64,000 nt of DNA from Arthrobacter sp. Alg241-R88 (GTDB taxonomy: Bacteria; Actinomycetota; Actinomycetes; Actinomycetales; Micrococcaceae). The notes below the pieces were generated by a model, which saw only the letters and a list, made by a program, of their open reading frames with translations, did not search any database and was not told the DNA's origin. The position numbers were made by a program, and so were the translations under genes. This document shows, one piece after another, positions 35,066 through 42,791 of the stretch. Positions within the stretch are counted from its first letter, which is position 1, and each line of letters begins with the position of its first letter. The DNA lies in contig NZ_UNRG01000008.1 of assembly GCF_900537115.1 (NCBI RefSeq), positions 62,001-126,000 on the forward strand, read 5' to 3'.

Positions 35066-35970
35066 CAGCGGCCGGCCAGCTCGTAGCCCTTGGCGAGGAT
35101 GGCCTTCAGCTGCACCAGCTGCTCCTCGGTGGGGTCAACCAGCGGCGGGCGCACGGAGCCGACGGGCAGTCCGCCCAGGCGCAGGCCCGCCTTGATCAGC
35201 GAGACGCCGAAGCCCGGGGTCTGGTCGCGGAGCCGGACCAGCGGTGCGTAAAAGCCTTCCAGCAGGGCGTTGCGGCGGTCCTCGTCGCCGGCCATGTATG
35301 CGTCGTAGTAGGCCTTGGCGATCTCCGGGGCCATCGCGAAGGCGGCCGAGGAGTAGAGCGGGATGCCAAGGCCGCGGTAGGCGCCCTGGGTCAGTTCGGC
35401 GGTCAGCAGGCCGTTGAAGAACGCAAAGTCCTCCCGTCCGGTGGCACGGACTGCGGACACGATTTCCTGGGCCAGGCCCACGTCGCCCAGTCCGTCCTTG
35501 AAGCCGACCACCTTGGGGTTGGCCGCCAGCTGTGCCATGGACGCGGCGGTGAACTTGGCGTTGCCGCGGTGGTAGACGATCACCGGGAGGCTGCTGGCGT
35601 TGGCCACAGCCTCGATGTACGCCACGAGCCCGTCAGTGGGGCCGGTGACCAGGTACGGCGGCAGCACCAGCAGTGCGTCCGCGCCGGCTTCTTCCGCAGC
35701 GCGGGCGGCTGCAATGGCGTGACCCAGCGGACCGCCGGCGCCGGCTACTACCGGCACCTTTCCTGCGACAACCTCGACGGCGGCCGTCACTACGGTACGG
35801 ACCTCGTCGATGCTGAGGGCGTGGAATTCGCCGGTGCCGCAGGCGGGGAAGACGCCGCCGGGCCCGAACGGGAGGCGGGAGCTGATGTGTTCCTTGAGCA
35901 GCTCTACGTCAACGGCGCCTTCGGCAGTAAACGGGGTGACGGGGAAGAACAGTACGCCGTCGAATTTCAT
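35065..35970 (-). CDS. kdgD: 5-dehydro-4-deoxyglucarate dehydratase (DapA superfamily)
   Basis: A 301-residue aldolase-fold enzyme that decarboxylates and dehydrates 5-dehydro-4-deoxyglucarate to 2,5-dioxopentanoate. The Schiff-base lysine is Lys158 in VVGFKDGLGD, with Tyr133 in VIVYHRGN. The N-terminal GVLFFPVTPF and the FPACGTGEFHALS stretch are characteristic of KDG dehydratases rather than of DapA itself. It overlaps the upstream uronate-dehydrogenase-like gene by four bases and the downstream dehydratase gene by one. Together with the neighbours this defines the oxidative uronate pathway. Confidence 0.88.
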   Translation of the reverse strand: MKFDGVLFFPVTPFTAEGAVDVELLKEHISSRLPFGPGGVFPACGTGEFHALSIDEVRTVVTAAVEVVAGKVPVVAGAGGPLGHAIAAARAAEEAGADALLVLPPYLVTGPTDGLVAYIEAVANASSLPVIVYHRGNAKFTAASMAQLAANPKVVGFKDGLGDVGLAQEIVSAVRATGREDFAFFNGLLTAELTQGAYRGLGIPLYSSAAFAMAPEIAKAYYDAYMAGDEDRRNALLEGFYAPLVRLRDQTPGFGVSLIKAGLRLGGLPVGSVRPPLVDPTEEQLVQLKAILAKGYELAGR

Positions 35971-36932
35971 GGTGTCTCCTTGGCTCCGCTGCCGGCGGTA
36001 ACCAGCGCAGAGTTCTCGTCGTTGAGGGTGGGGTGGGACTTCAGTTCAGTGCGCCAGCTGCGCGTGGGGTGCCAGCCCAGGAGTTCCTGTGCCTTGGCGA
36101 TGGAGAAGGCCGGGCTGGTGCCGGTAAGTCCTGCGCTGAGGGCCTCGCTTCCGGGCAGGAACCTGGGCATCAGTTCCGCCAGCGGCGCGGTGGCCAGGGC
36201 ATCCGCGGCTCCCACGAAGAAGGTTTCCCCGTTGGGGATGGACGGCATCTTCTCCAGCAGCAGGTCCAGGAAGTCCGCCACGTCCCGGGCATCCACGTAG
36301 TTGAACAGTGCGGGCGCCGACAGGGCGGGATCGGCCAGCCGTTCGGCGAGCGTGTGGCCCTGCTGCGTCGGTGCGCCTTCCCATTCCTCCGGCGAGATAA
36401 CAAAACACGGGCGGAACGCCGCATAGCGGATCTTCTCCCCCTGGGCGGCAGCGAAAGTCTGCATTGTCTGCTCTGCGATGAGTTTGGACAGCGCGTACGC
36501 GTTCCATGGGCGCGGCGGGGTCCGCTCGTCCAGCGGGAACGACGGCGGCAACCAGCCTGCGGGCGAACCGTAGCCCAGTACGGTGGGGCTGCTGGCGGTG
36601 ACGATCTTCTCCACGCCGACCTCCGTCGCCGCACTGATCACGGCAAAGGCGAGCCGGGTGTTCGTGGCGAAGATGACGTCCTCAGGCGCGCTGAACGGTA
36701 CCGCTATCGCCGCAAGGTGGATGACGGCGTCGGGCGTGCTTTCCCGGAGGAGGCGCAGCGCCTCCCCCGGGGCCAGGAGGTCGGCAGTTTCCTGCACGAC
36801 GCCGGCGGGCAGCTGGTCAGCGGGGACGGCGTCGCGGTCCACCGAGATGACCTGATGGCCCTTGCCGGCAAGCCCGGCCACAACGCTGCGGCCCAGGCGG
36901 CCGGAGCCGCCGGTGACAAATATTCTGCTCAT
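35967..36932 (-). CDS. NAD-dependent epimerase/dehydratase family protein, probable uronate dehydrogenase
   Basis: A 321-residue short-chain-type Rossmann protein. The NAD motif is VTGGSGRLGR, and the catalytic pair is Tyr146/Lys150 in AYALSK. It would oxidise D-galacturonate to galactaro-lactone, the entry step of the pathway completed by the three coupled genes downstream. The start at 36932 gives the canonical MSRIFVTGG; the longer reading lies inside the neighbouring gene. It shares ATGA with the kdgD-like gene. A lactonase is not obvious nearby. An epimerase or other sugar dehydrogenase role remains possible. Confidence 0.75.
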   Translation of the reverse strand: MSRIFVTGGSGRLGRSVVAGLAGKGHQVISVDRDAVPADQLPAGVVQETADLLAPGEALRLLRESTPDAVIHLAAIAVPFSAPEDVIFATNTRLAFAVISAATEVGVEKIVTASSPTVLGYGSPAGWLPPSFPLDERTPPRPWNAYALSKLIAEQTMQTFAAAQGEKIRYAAFRPCFVISPEEWEGAPTQQGHTLAERLADPALSAPALFNYVDARDVADFLDLLLEKMPSIPNGETFFVGAADALATAPLAELMPRFLPGSEALSAGLTGTSPAFSIAKAQELLGWHPTRSWRTELKSHPTLNDENSALVTAGSGAKETP

Positions 36933-36951
36933 GGTTGTTCCCGCCCGCGCG

Positions 36952-38403
36952 TCAGTTGCCGCGGCGGAGGTCGACGCCGAGGTCCAGGTCCTCGATGCGT
37001 ACGGGCAGGGAGGACTCGAGGGAGCGGTTGCCGGCGATGCCGACAGAGACGGAACGCAGCCCGTCCAGGTAGCCCGAGGGGCGTCCCAGCGGATCCTCGC
37101 CCGGTCCGTTGAAGAGGTCCGAGAGGAGCAGTTCGTCACCGCCGCCGTGGCCGCCTTCGCCGTTGACGATCGGCACCTCGTAGGCGGCTTCCCAGTGGCG
37201 CTGGACCACCAGGCGTTCGCCGTTGCGGCGGATGGCGTCATCCTCTTCGATGGGGGTGGCGCTCGGGTCCACTACTGTCTTTTTGTCCGTGCTGCTGGTA
37301 ACGGCGGCGCGTTCAACGACCTCCAACTCGGCACGGCCTTCCGTGCCGTTCACCGCTACCCGGTAGCCCTCCCAGGGGCTGTGGGCGTTCAGCGAGTAGC
37401 TCAGGCGCGGGCCGCCCTGGTACTCCACCACCAGTGCGAGGTTGTCCTCGATGGTGATGCCGCCGGTAAAGACGTCCTGGTCGCGGCGGTAGCCGTCGTA
37501 GTGCTCGTTGTCCAGGAAGAGTGCCTTGAGCCGCTCATCTTCCCGCAGGTCGAGGGTGAACGGATCCTTCTCCGCGTTGGCTTGGACAGCAGCATCCGCG
37601 TCCGGCGTTCCGCGCTCGGGGCGCGGACCGAGGCCGCGCTCGGCGGCATTCTTGTCGCCGTAGAATTTGAGCCCGCCGGAGGCGAAGACCCGCTCGGGAA
37701 CGTCGTCGATCCACCAGTTGACGAGGTCGAAGTGGTGGGAGGCCTTGTGGATCAGCAGGCCGCCGGAGTTCTTCTTTTCGCGGTGCCAGCGGCGGAAGTA
37801 GTCCGCGCCGTGCACGGTGTCCAGGACCCAGCTGAAGTCGATGGACGTGACCTTGCCGATCACGCCGCTCTGGATGATCTCCTTCAGGGCGCTGTTGCGC
37901 GGCGAGTAGCGGTAGTTGAACGTGACCACGACGTTGCGGCCGGTCTCGTGGACAGCCCGGGTGATGCGGCGGCAGCCGTCGGCGTCAATGGTGAGCGGCT
38001 TTTCGACGACGACGTCGGCCCCTGCGCGCAGTGCCTCAACAATGTAGTTGGCGTGGGTGTAGTCCGGTGTGGTCACCACCACACGGTCGATGTTGTTGTC
38101 CTGGATGAAGGCGGTGAGGTCGGCAGGATCGAAGGACGCTACAGGACCCGGTGCGCCGAGTTCCTGGATGAGCTTCTGGTAGAACTCCACGCGGCCCGGG
38201 TTGACGTCCGAGAACGCCACCAGTTCGGCGGTGTCTGCGTGCTTGCCGAAGATGGCGCGGATATACATTTCGGAGCGGCCGCCGGTGCCGATCAAAGCAA
38301 TGCGGGCTTTGCCGCTCCGTCCTGCAGCACCGACGGCGGCGGCGGTGTCCGGGGCAGTTGTTGCCGCCTCTGCAGCAGTACTCGACTCGGCTGTGTTGAC
38401 CAT
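36952..38403 (-). CDS. Gfo/Idh/MocA family oxidoreductase
   Basis: A 483-residue dehydrogenase. After a low-complexity Ala-rich N-terminus (about 32 residues) come the Rossmann motif ALIGTGGRSEMYIRAI and the EKPL motif in VVVEKPLTIDA. A histidine-rich segment IHKASHHFDLVNWW is typical of catalytic residues in this group. AAGGGA precedes ATG 38403. It is the first gene of the leftward uronate operon, 19 bp before the uronate-dehydrogenase-like gene, and is divergent from the LacI gene at 38769. It is a different subgroup from the proteins at 8571 and 28995. Substrate unknown. Confidence 0.85.
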   Translation of the reverse strand: MVNTAESSTAAEAATTAPDTAAAVGAAGRSGKARIALIGTGGRSEMYIRAIFGKHADTAELVAFSDVNPGRVEFYQKLIQELGAPGPVASFDPADLTAFIQDNNIDRVVVTTPDYTHANYIVEALRAGADVVVEKPLTIDADGCRRITRAVHETGRNVVVTFNYRYSPRNSALKEIIQSGVIGKVTSIDFSWVLDTVHGADYFRRWHREKKNSGGLLIHKASHHFDLVNWWIDDVPERVFASGGLKFYGDKNAAERGLGPRPERGTPDADAAVQANAEKDPFTLDLREDERLKALFLDNEHYDGYRRDQDVFTGGITIEDNLALVVEYQGGPRLSYSLNAHSPWEGYRVAVNGTEGRAELEVVERAAVTSSTDKKTVVDPSATPIEEDDAIRRNGERLVVQRHWEAAYEVPIVNGEGGHGGGDELLLSDLFNGPGEDPLGRPSGYLDGLRSVSVGIAGNRSLESSLPVRIEDLDLGVDLRRGN

Positions 38404-38768
38404 GAGGGGTCCCTTTCGAAAGCTAATACCCGGCCGCAGCGGGCGGCCTCTGACGTTCGACAATCGGTGCACTGCTGCACCTGCCTAAGAAAGCGTTTTC
38501 TCAGGTCGCTATTAGATTTGTACCAACCGGAACGTGCATCCGTCAACCATTATCAGCATTGGGAGAAAGCGTTTTCTAGTGCTTTCGCTGATGAACTCGC
38601 TCACAGCAGCCCGAAAGTTGTGGGAAAACTTGGGAAAACAGTAGAAATCGCTTTCCCAGGCCGGTATATGCTTTGACTCAATACACCGCGGACAACCCGG
38701 CAGAAACCTGCCGGCGGGCAGCAACACGGCTCAGGGCACGGCCCCGCCGCGCTTAGGAAGGGACCACC
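38404..38768. promoter_or_regulatory. Divergent promoter region with three LacI-type operators
   Basis: This 365-bp gap contains AAGAAAGCGTTTTCTCA (38487-38503), AGAAAGCGTTTTCTAG (38564-38579) and AGAAATCGCTTTCC (38643-38656). All have the LacI-class core centred on CG, and the first two are almost identical. A stem CCGGCAG (38697-38703)/CTGCCGG (38708-38714) lies in the leader of the LacI gene. The layout fits autoregulation plus repression of the uronate operon, possibly with looping. No open frame with a good ribosome site was seen. Confidence 0.7.
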
Positions 38769-39803
38769 ATGGTCAGGAGATCGGCAACCGGCAGGATCGG
38801 GATCGCGGATGTTGCGGTCAAGGCTGGGGTGTCCCATGCGACGGTGTCCCGCGTAATGAACGGCAACTTCACGGTGGACCCGGACATCGCCTCCCGCGTC
38901 CGGGCCGCTGCCGCGGAGTTGAAGTACCAACCCAACCCGGTGGGCCGCAGCCTGGCCCTGGGCAAGACCGACACGATCGGCATCGTGGTGCCGGACCTGG
39001 CTAACCCCACGTTCCAGGCAATCCTGCGTGGCCTGAGCCGTGCGGCTGCCCAGGACGGGTACCGCGTCCTGATCGCCGACTCGTTTGAGGTTTCCAGTGA
39101 AGAAACCATTCTCGCCGGCGAAGCCCGCCGGCGCTGTGACGGCCTGGTCCTGTGCGCTCCGCGCATGAGCGACGCTGAGCTGGAAGAGATTGCGCCGTCG
39201 CTCCGGCCGCTGGTGCTGATCAACCGCACTACCGCAGCGGCGGATGTACCAAGCCTGGTGGTGGACTACGGCCAGGGGGTGCAGGACCTCGCGGAGCACC
39301 TGGTGGACCTTGGCCACACCCGCCTGGCATTCCTGGCCGGCCCGCCGCGAAGCGCGTCCAACGGCATGCGGCTCCAGGGCCTGGAAGCATTCAAGGCCGC
39401 CCACCCCCACGTGGATGTCCGGATGCTGGAAGGCGGCTCGGACTTCGACACCGGGCATGAAGCCGTGGACGCGGTACTGGAAAGCGGCGCCACCGGAATT
39501 CTTGCGTTCAATGACCTGGTGGCCATGGGCCTCATGAGCGGGCTCCACGAACGCGGCCTCGACGTTCCGGGCGACATCTCGGTGACGGGTTTCGATGACA
39601 TCCCCTTCGCCCGGTACACCACGCCTGCACTCACCACCGCCGCCGTCCCGATCACCGAGCTGGGCGAGCAGGCGTGGCACCAGCTCCGCGCACTGATCCG
39701 CAAGGAAGACAACGACGCACCCGGCAGCCGGTACCAGCCGCGCCTCCAGGTCCGGGCCAGCAGCGGCCCGGCCAAGGCTCCCCGCTCAACGGTGCACGGC
39801 TAA
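38769..39803 (+). CDS. LacI family transcriptional regulator
   Basis: A 344-residue repressor. The helix-turn-helix is at about residues 10-31 (GIADVAVKAGVSHATVSRVM), the hinge follows at about 57-66, and the effector domain begins at TIGIVVPDLANPTF. AGGAAGGGA precedes ATG 38769. Three operators of the AGAAAGCGTTTTCT class lie in its divergent promoter, so it most likely represses itself and the uronate-oxidation operon. Related sites before GH42 and the binding protein genes suggest a wider regulon. The inducer is probably galacturonate or an intermediate (inference). Confidence 0.92.
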   Translation: MVRRSATGRIGIADVAVKAGVSHATVSRVMNGNFTVDPDIASRVRAAAAELKYQPNPVGRSLALGKTDTIGIVVPDLANPTFQAILRGLSRAAAQDGYRVLIADSFEVSSEETILAGEARRRCDGLVLCAPRMSDAELEEIAPSLRPLVLINRTTAAADVPSLVVDYGQGVQDLAEHLVDLGHTRLAFLAGPPRSASNGMRLQGLEAFKAAHPHVDVRMLEGGSDFDTGHEAVDAVLESGATGILAFNDLVAMGLMSGLHERGLDVPGDISVTGFDDIPFARYTTPALTTAAVPITELGEQAWHQLRALIRKEDNDAPGSRYQPRLQVRASSGPAKAPRSTVHG

Positions 39804-39818
39804 CCCCTTCCCGTCAGT

Positions 39819-39883
39819 GGAGTTTTTGTCCAGATATGCAGACTTTGACGCGGTCTAACGCTGCATATCTGGCCAAAAACTCC
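39819..39883. terminator. Convergent palindrome with 23-base arms
   Basis: Arms 39819-39841 and 39861-39883 pair over 23 bases with a single mismatch around a 19-base loop. Each arm begins GGAGTTTTTG in one direction, so each strand ends its hairpin with an A/T tract. It lies between the convergent LacI and GntR genes and should terminate both. Confidence 0.8.
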
Positions 39884-39897
39884 GGCTGCACCCGGCA

Positions 39898-40599
39898 CTA
39901 TTCCGACTGCTCGCCCGGGCCCACTCCGGCCTCGCGGTAGTAGCCCTCGATGTGGGCAGCCACCAGCTTGGCCGCCCGCTCGCCGTCGTTATTGTGAACG
40001 GCGGCGAGAATGTCGTGGTGTTCGATGCGCAGACGGGCTGCCGTGGCATCCCAATTCGGCAGGTTGGCAGTGAGCCGGGACGCATAGCCGGTGATGGATT
40101 CCCGCAGCGATCCCATCATCGCGCTGACCACTGCGTTCCCCGCCGCATCCGCCAGGGCCAGGTGGAAACGAACGTCCAGGGCAAGGAACTCATCCACTTC
40201 CATCACTTCGGCATCCATCTTCTCCAGGAGCCGGGAAGCGCCGGCCAGCTCCGGTGAATCAGGTTTGGCATGGGACACTGCCCACGACTCCAGGAGCACG
40301 CGCGTCTCCACAATGTCGGCAACGGGAAGGTGCTGGGTGGCAACGTGCAGCCGCAAGGCCGAGCCGAGGGCCGCCGTCGGATCCGAAATGACCACTGTCC
40401 CTGCCTCGGGGCCGGACCCCACTCCCGCGCGCACAACTCCCATCGCCTCGAGAATCCGGATGGCCTCCCGGACGGAGGTCCGCGAGACCTGGAGCTGCTC
40501 GGCCAGCGATCGCTCAGCCGGGAGGCGGCCGCCTACTGCCAGCCGTCCCTCGGATAGCTCGTTCTCAATCCAGGACAGGACAAGCTGATGGGTCTTCAT
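39898..40599 (-). CDS. GntR family regulator, FadR subgroup (lactate-use type)
   Basis: A 233-residue regulator. The winged helix is at the N-terminus (GGRLPAERSLAEQLQVSRTS then VREAIRILEAMG), and the all-helical FadR/FCD effector domain starts near residue 90. Metal/ligand histidines are suggested by RFHLALADAAGN and EHHDILAAV. ATG 40599 gives a normal N-terminus (MKTHQLVLSWI); no strong ribosome site is seen. It is divergent from lldD, with two matching operators between them (40617-40631, 40642-40656). This is the usual arrangement for LldR-type repressors that respond to lactate. Confidence 0.88.
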   Translation of the reverse strand: MKTHQLVLSWIENELSEGRLAVGGRLPAERSLAEQLQVSRTSVREAIRILEAMGVVRAGVGSGPEAGTVVISDPTAALGSALRLHVATQHLPVADIVETRVLLESWAVSHAKPDSPELAGASRLLEKMDAEVMEVDEFLALDVRFHLALADAAGNAVVSAMMGSLRESITGYASRLTANLPNWDATAARLRIEHHDILAAVHNNDGERAAKLVAAHIEGYYREAGVGPGEQSE

Positions 40600-40616
40600 G
40601 GGGCAATAGTAGTTGA

Positions 40617-40656
40617 TGTGGTTGGACCACATGCCCTACAGTGTGGCTAGACCACA
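40617..40656. promoter_or_regulatory. Tandem GntR/FadR operators
   Basis: TGTGGTTGGACCACA (40617-40631) and TGTGGCTAGACCACA (40642-40656) are near-perfect palindromes of the TGGT-N3-ACCA type bound by FadR-subgroup regulators. Their centres are 25 bp apart. They lie between the regulator and lldD starts, so both genes should be controlled. Confidence 0.8.
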
Positions 40657-40706
40657 GGACTATCTGCGCGAACGGCAGACCTGTCACCGGCCCAACGGAG
40701 GACGCC

Positions 40707-42056
40707 ATGACCCACACCATCCAGCCCAACAACCCGGAGACCACGCCCGCGCCGGACGCTACGGATGTTCCGGTAACGTCCGCGCCCGCAGCAGCCGCGG
40801 CTCCTGCGGGAAAGGCGCCCGCCGTCCCGGCAGCCCTGAGGCGCCGCATCCCCAAGTACTCCGACTTGGCCCCCCTGATGCAGTTCAAGAAGCCCGAGTT
40901 CAGCAAGGAAGCCCGGCTCAAGCGCGCCAGCACCGTCTGGGAACTGCGCGACATCGCCAAGCGCCGCACCCCGCAGGCGCCGTTTGATTACACGGACGGC
41001 GCTGCCGAGGAGGAGATCACCCTCCGCCGCGCCCGGCAGGCCTTCCTGGACATCGAATTCCGTCCCGGCATCCTCCGGAACGTGTCCACCATCGACCTGA
41101 GCACCGACATCCTGGGCAAGCCTTCCCGCCTCCCGGTGGGCATCGCCCCTACCGGCTTCACCCGGATGATGCAGTCCGAAGGTGAGTACGCCGGTTCCCA
41201 GGCCGCCGAAGCCGCCGGAATCCCCTACACGCTCTCCACCATGGGCACCGCCTCCATCGAGGATGTGGCAGCCGCCGCTCCGAACGGCCGCAACTGGTTC
41301 CAGCTGTACCTGTGGACGGACCGCGACCGCTCCCTGGAGCTCATCGAGCGTGCCGCCAAGGCAGGGAACGACACCCTGATGGTCACGGTGGACACCGCAG
41401 TGGCCGGCGCCCGCCTCCGTGACGTCCGCAACGGCATGACCATCCCGCCGGCGCTCACCATCAAGACTGTCCTGGACGCTTCCTACCGCCCTGCCTGGTG
41501 GTTCAACTTCCTCACCCACGAGCCGCTCACGTTCGCCTCGCTGTCCCGCTACACGGGTACCGTGGCGGACCTGATCAACTCCATGTTCGACCCCACCCTC
41601 ACCTTCGAGGACCTGGACTGGCTGCGCGAAACATGGAAGGGCAAGCTGGTGGTCAAGGGCATCCAGACGGTCGAGGACGCCCGCCGGGTAGTAGACCACG
41701 GCGCAGACGGTGTGGTCCTCTCCAACCACGGCGGCCGCCAGCTGGACCGCGCACCCATCCCGTTCCACCTGCTCCCCGAGGTCAAGCAGGCGTTTACCGC
41801 GGACAACACTGACGCTGCGATCATGCTGGACACCGGCATCATGAGCGGCGCGGACATCGTGGCTGCCCTTGCGCTCGGCGCGGACTTCACCCTGATCGGC
41901 CGGGCCTACCTCTATGGCCTCATGGCGGGTGGCCGGGCAGGCGTTGACCGCACCCTTCAGATCCTCGAAAAGGACATGGCCCGCACCATGGCTTTGCTGG
42001 GCGTCAGCAAGCTGTCCGAGCTGACCCCGGAGCACGTGCGCCTGCTGAACAAGTAG
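40707..42056 (+). CDS. lldD: FMN-dependent L-lactate dehydrogenase (alpha-hydroxy-acid dehydrogenase)
   Basis: A 449-residue flavoenzyme that oxidises L-lactate to pyruvate and feeds electrons to quinone. The active-site His341 is in [12 protein letters not shown], and the substrate-binding Arg follows in the same loop. FMN contacts are suggested by [14 protein letters not shown] and QLYLWTDRD. An Ala/Pro-rich N-terminal extension of about 40 residues precedes the domain. GGAGG lies before ATG 40707. It is divergent from the GntR regulator and monocistronic, ending in a palindrome. Another 2-hydroxy acid as substrate cannot be excluded. Confidence 0.88.
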   Translation: MTHTIQPNNPETTPAPDATDVPVTSAPAAAAAPAGKAPAVPAALRRRIPKYSDLAPLMQFKKPEFSKEARLKRASTVWELRDIAKRRTPQAPFDYTDGAAEEEITLRRARQAFLDIEFRPGILRNVSTIDLSTDILGKPSRLPVGIAPTGFTRMMQSEGEYAGSQAAEAAGIPYTLSTMGTASIEDVAAAAPNGRNWFQLYLWTDRDRSLELIERAAKAGNDTLMVTVDTAVAGARLRDVRNGMTIPPALTIKTVLDASYRPAWWFNFLTHEPLTFASLSRYTGTVADLINSMFDPTLTFEDLDWLRETWKGKLVVKGIQTVEDARRVVDHGADGVVLSNHGGRQLDRAPIPFHLLPEVKQAFTADNTDAAIMLDTGIMSGADIVAALALGADFTLIGRAYLYGLMAGGRAGVDRTLQILEKDMARTMALLGVSKLSELTPEHVRLLNK

Positions 42057-42061
42057 GTCCC

Positions 42062-42127
42062 CCCAACTAAGTAGCGCCAAGTGTCGTTTTGAGGGTTCAA
42101 AACGACACTTTGCGCTACCTACTTGGG
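42062..42127. repeat. Long palindromic repeat, copy 2 (convergent terminator)
   Basis: Arms 42062-42092 and 42097-42127 pair over 31 bases with three mismatches around a 4-base loop. The core AAGTGTCGTT and outer CCCAACTA/GTAGC blocks match the palindrome at 13172-13237. It lies between the convergent lldD and ArsR genes, about 29 kb away from the other copy. Confidence 0.85.
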
Positions 42128-42135
42128 CTGAAGAC

Positions 42136-42714
42136 CTACTTCTTGCGGCCGAACTTGGGCAGGTTGGGCAGGTTCGCGAGCAGGTCAGCCGCCTTGGTGG
42201 CCGCGCGGCCCACTGTCCGGCCGATCTGCTGGGGCACGCTGTCGTCGCTGAGCGGGGCGGTGGTTCCGCCAGGGATGACGACGGCGGGACTCAGGTCAGC
42301 GCCGTCGGGCGCCAGCACGCCAGCCGAAACAGCTTCTGCCGCCACCGCACCGGCTGTGACATCGCCGCGGCTGGCCGGAGCAGCAGGCGCCGCAGAACCG
42401 GCGTCCGGGATGGACGCGGACGCTGCCGGAGACTCCTGGGCGGGAGCCGCAGCGCCGACGTCGAAGGTCTCAAGCCAACTAGCGATCCCTTCCAGCGGCT
42501 TGCGGTTCAGCGCGTAATAGCGCTTCTGGCCCTGCGCGCGCATGCTCACCAGCTGGGCTTCCCGCAGGACTTTCAGGTGCTTGGAAATGGTGGGCTGGCT
42601 CGCTGCCAGTTCCTCCACGAGCTCCCCCACGGCCTTGTCTCCGGAACGAAGGGAGGTCAGGATGTCCCGCCGGGTCGATTCCGCAATGACGGCAAATACG
42701 TCGTCTGTCACCAT
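42136..42714 (-). CDS. ArsR family transcriptional regulator with low-complexity tail
   Basis: A 192-residue protein. Residues 1-85 form an ArsR winged helix (IAESTRRDILTSLRSGDKAV, recognition helix in SQPTISKHLKVLREAQLV). The metal-binding cysteines of classic ArsR sensors are absent, so it probably does not sense metals. An Ala/Pro-rich tail of about 100 residues ends LPNLPKFGRKK. The start at 42714 matches the usual N-terminus MVTDDVFAVIAE. Its target is unknown. It is 77 bp downstream of acuC on the same strand. Confidence 0.85.
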   Translation of the reverse strand: MVTDDVFAVIAESTRRDILTSLRSGDKAVGELVEELAASQPTISKHLKVLREAQLVSMRAQGQKRYYALNRKPLEGIASWLETFDVGAAAPAQESPAASASIPDAGSAAPAAPASRGDVTAGAVAAEAVSAGVLAPDGADLSPAVVIPGGTTAPLSDDSVPQQIGRTVGRAATKAADLLANLPNLPKFGRKK

Positions 42715-42791
42715 GCCTCCAACCCTAGCGACATATGCCCCGAAAGGCATCAACTATTTCGCCGGCCACGGGCAGAAGGAGGACACGTCGC

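Noticed and set aside
36862..38676. 604-codon plus-strand frame opposite the Gfo/Idh gene
   Set aside because: The minus strand encodes a complete Gfo/Idh protein there; the plus frame also runs through the operator region.
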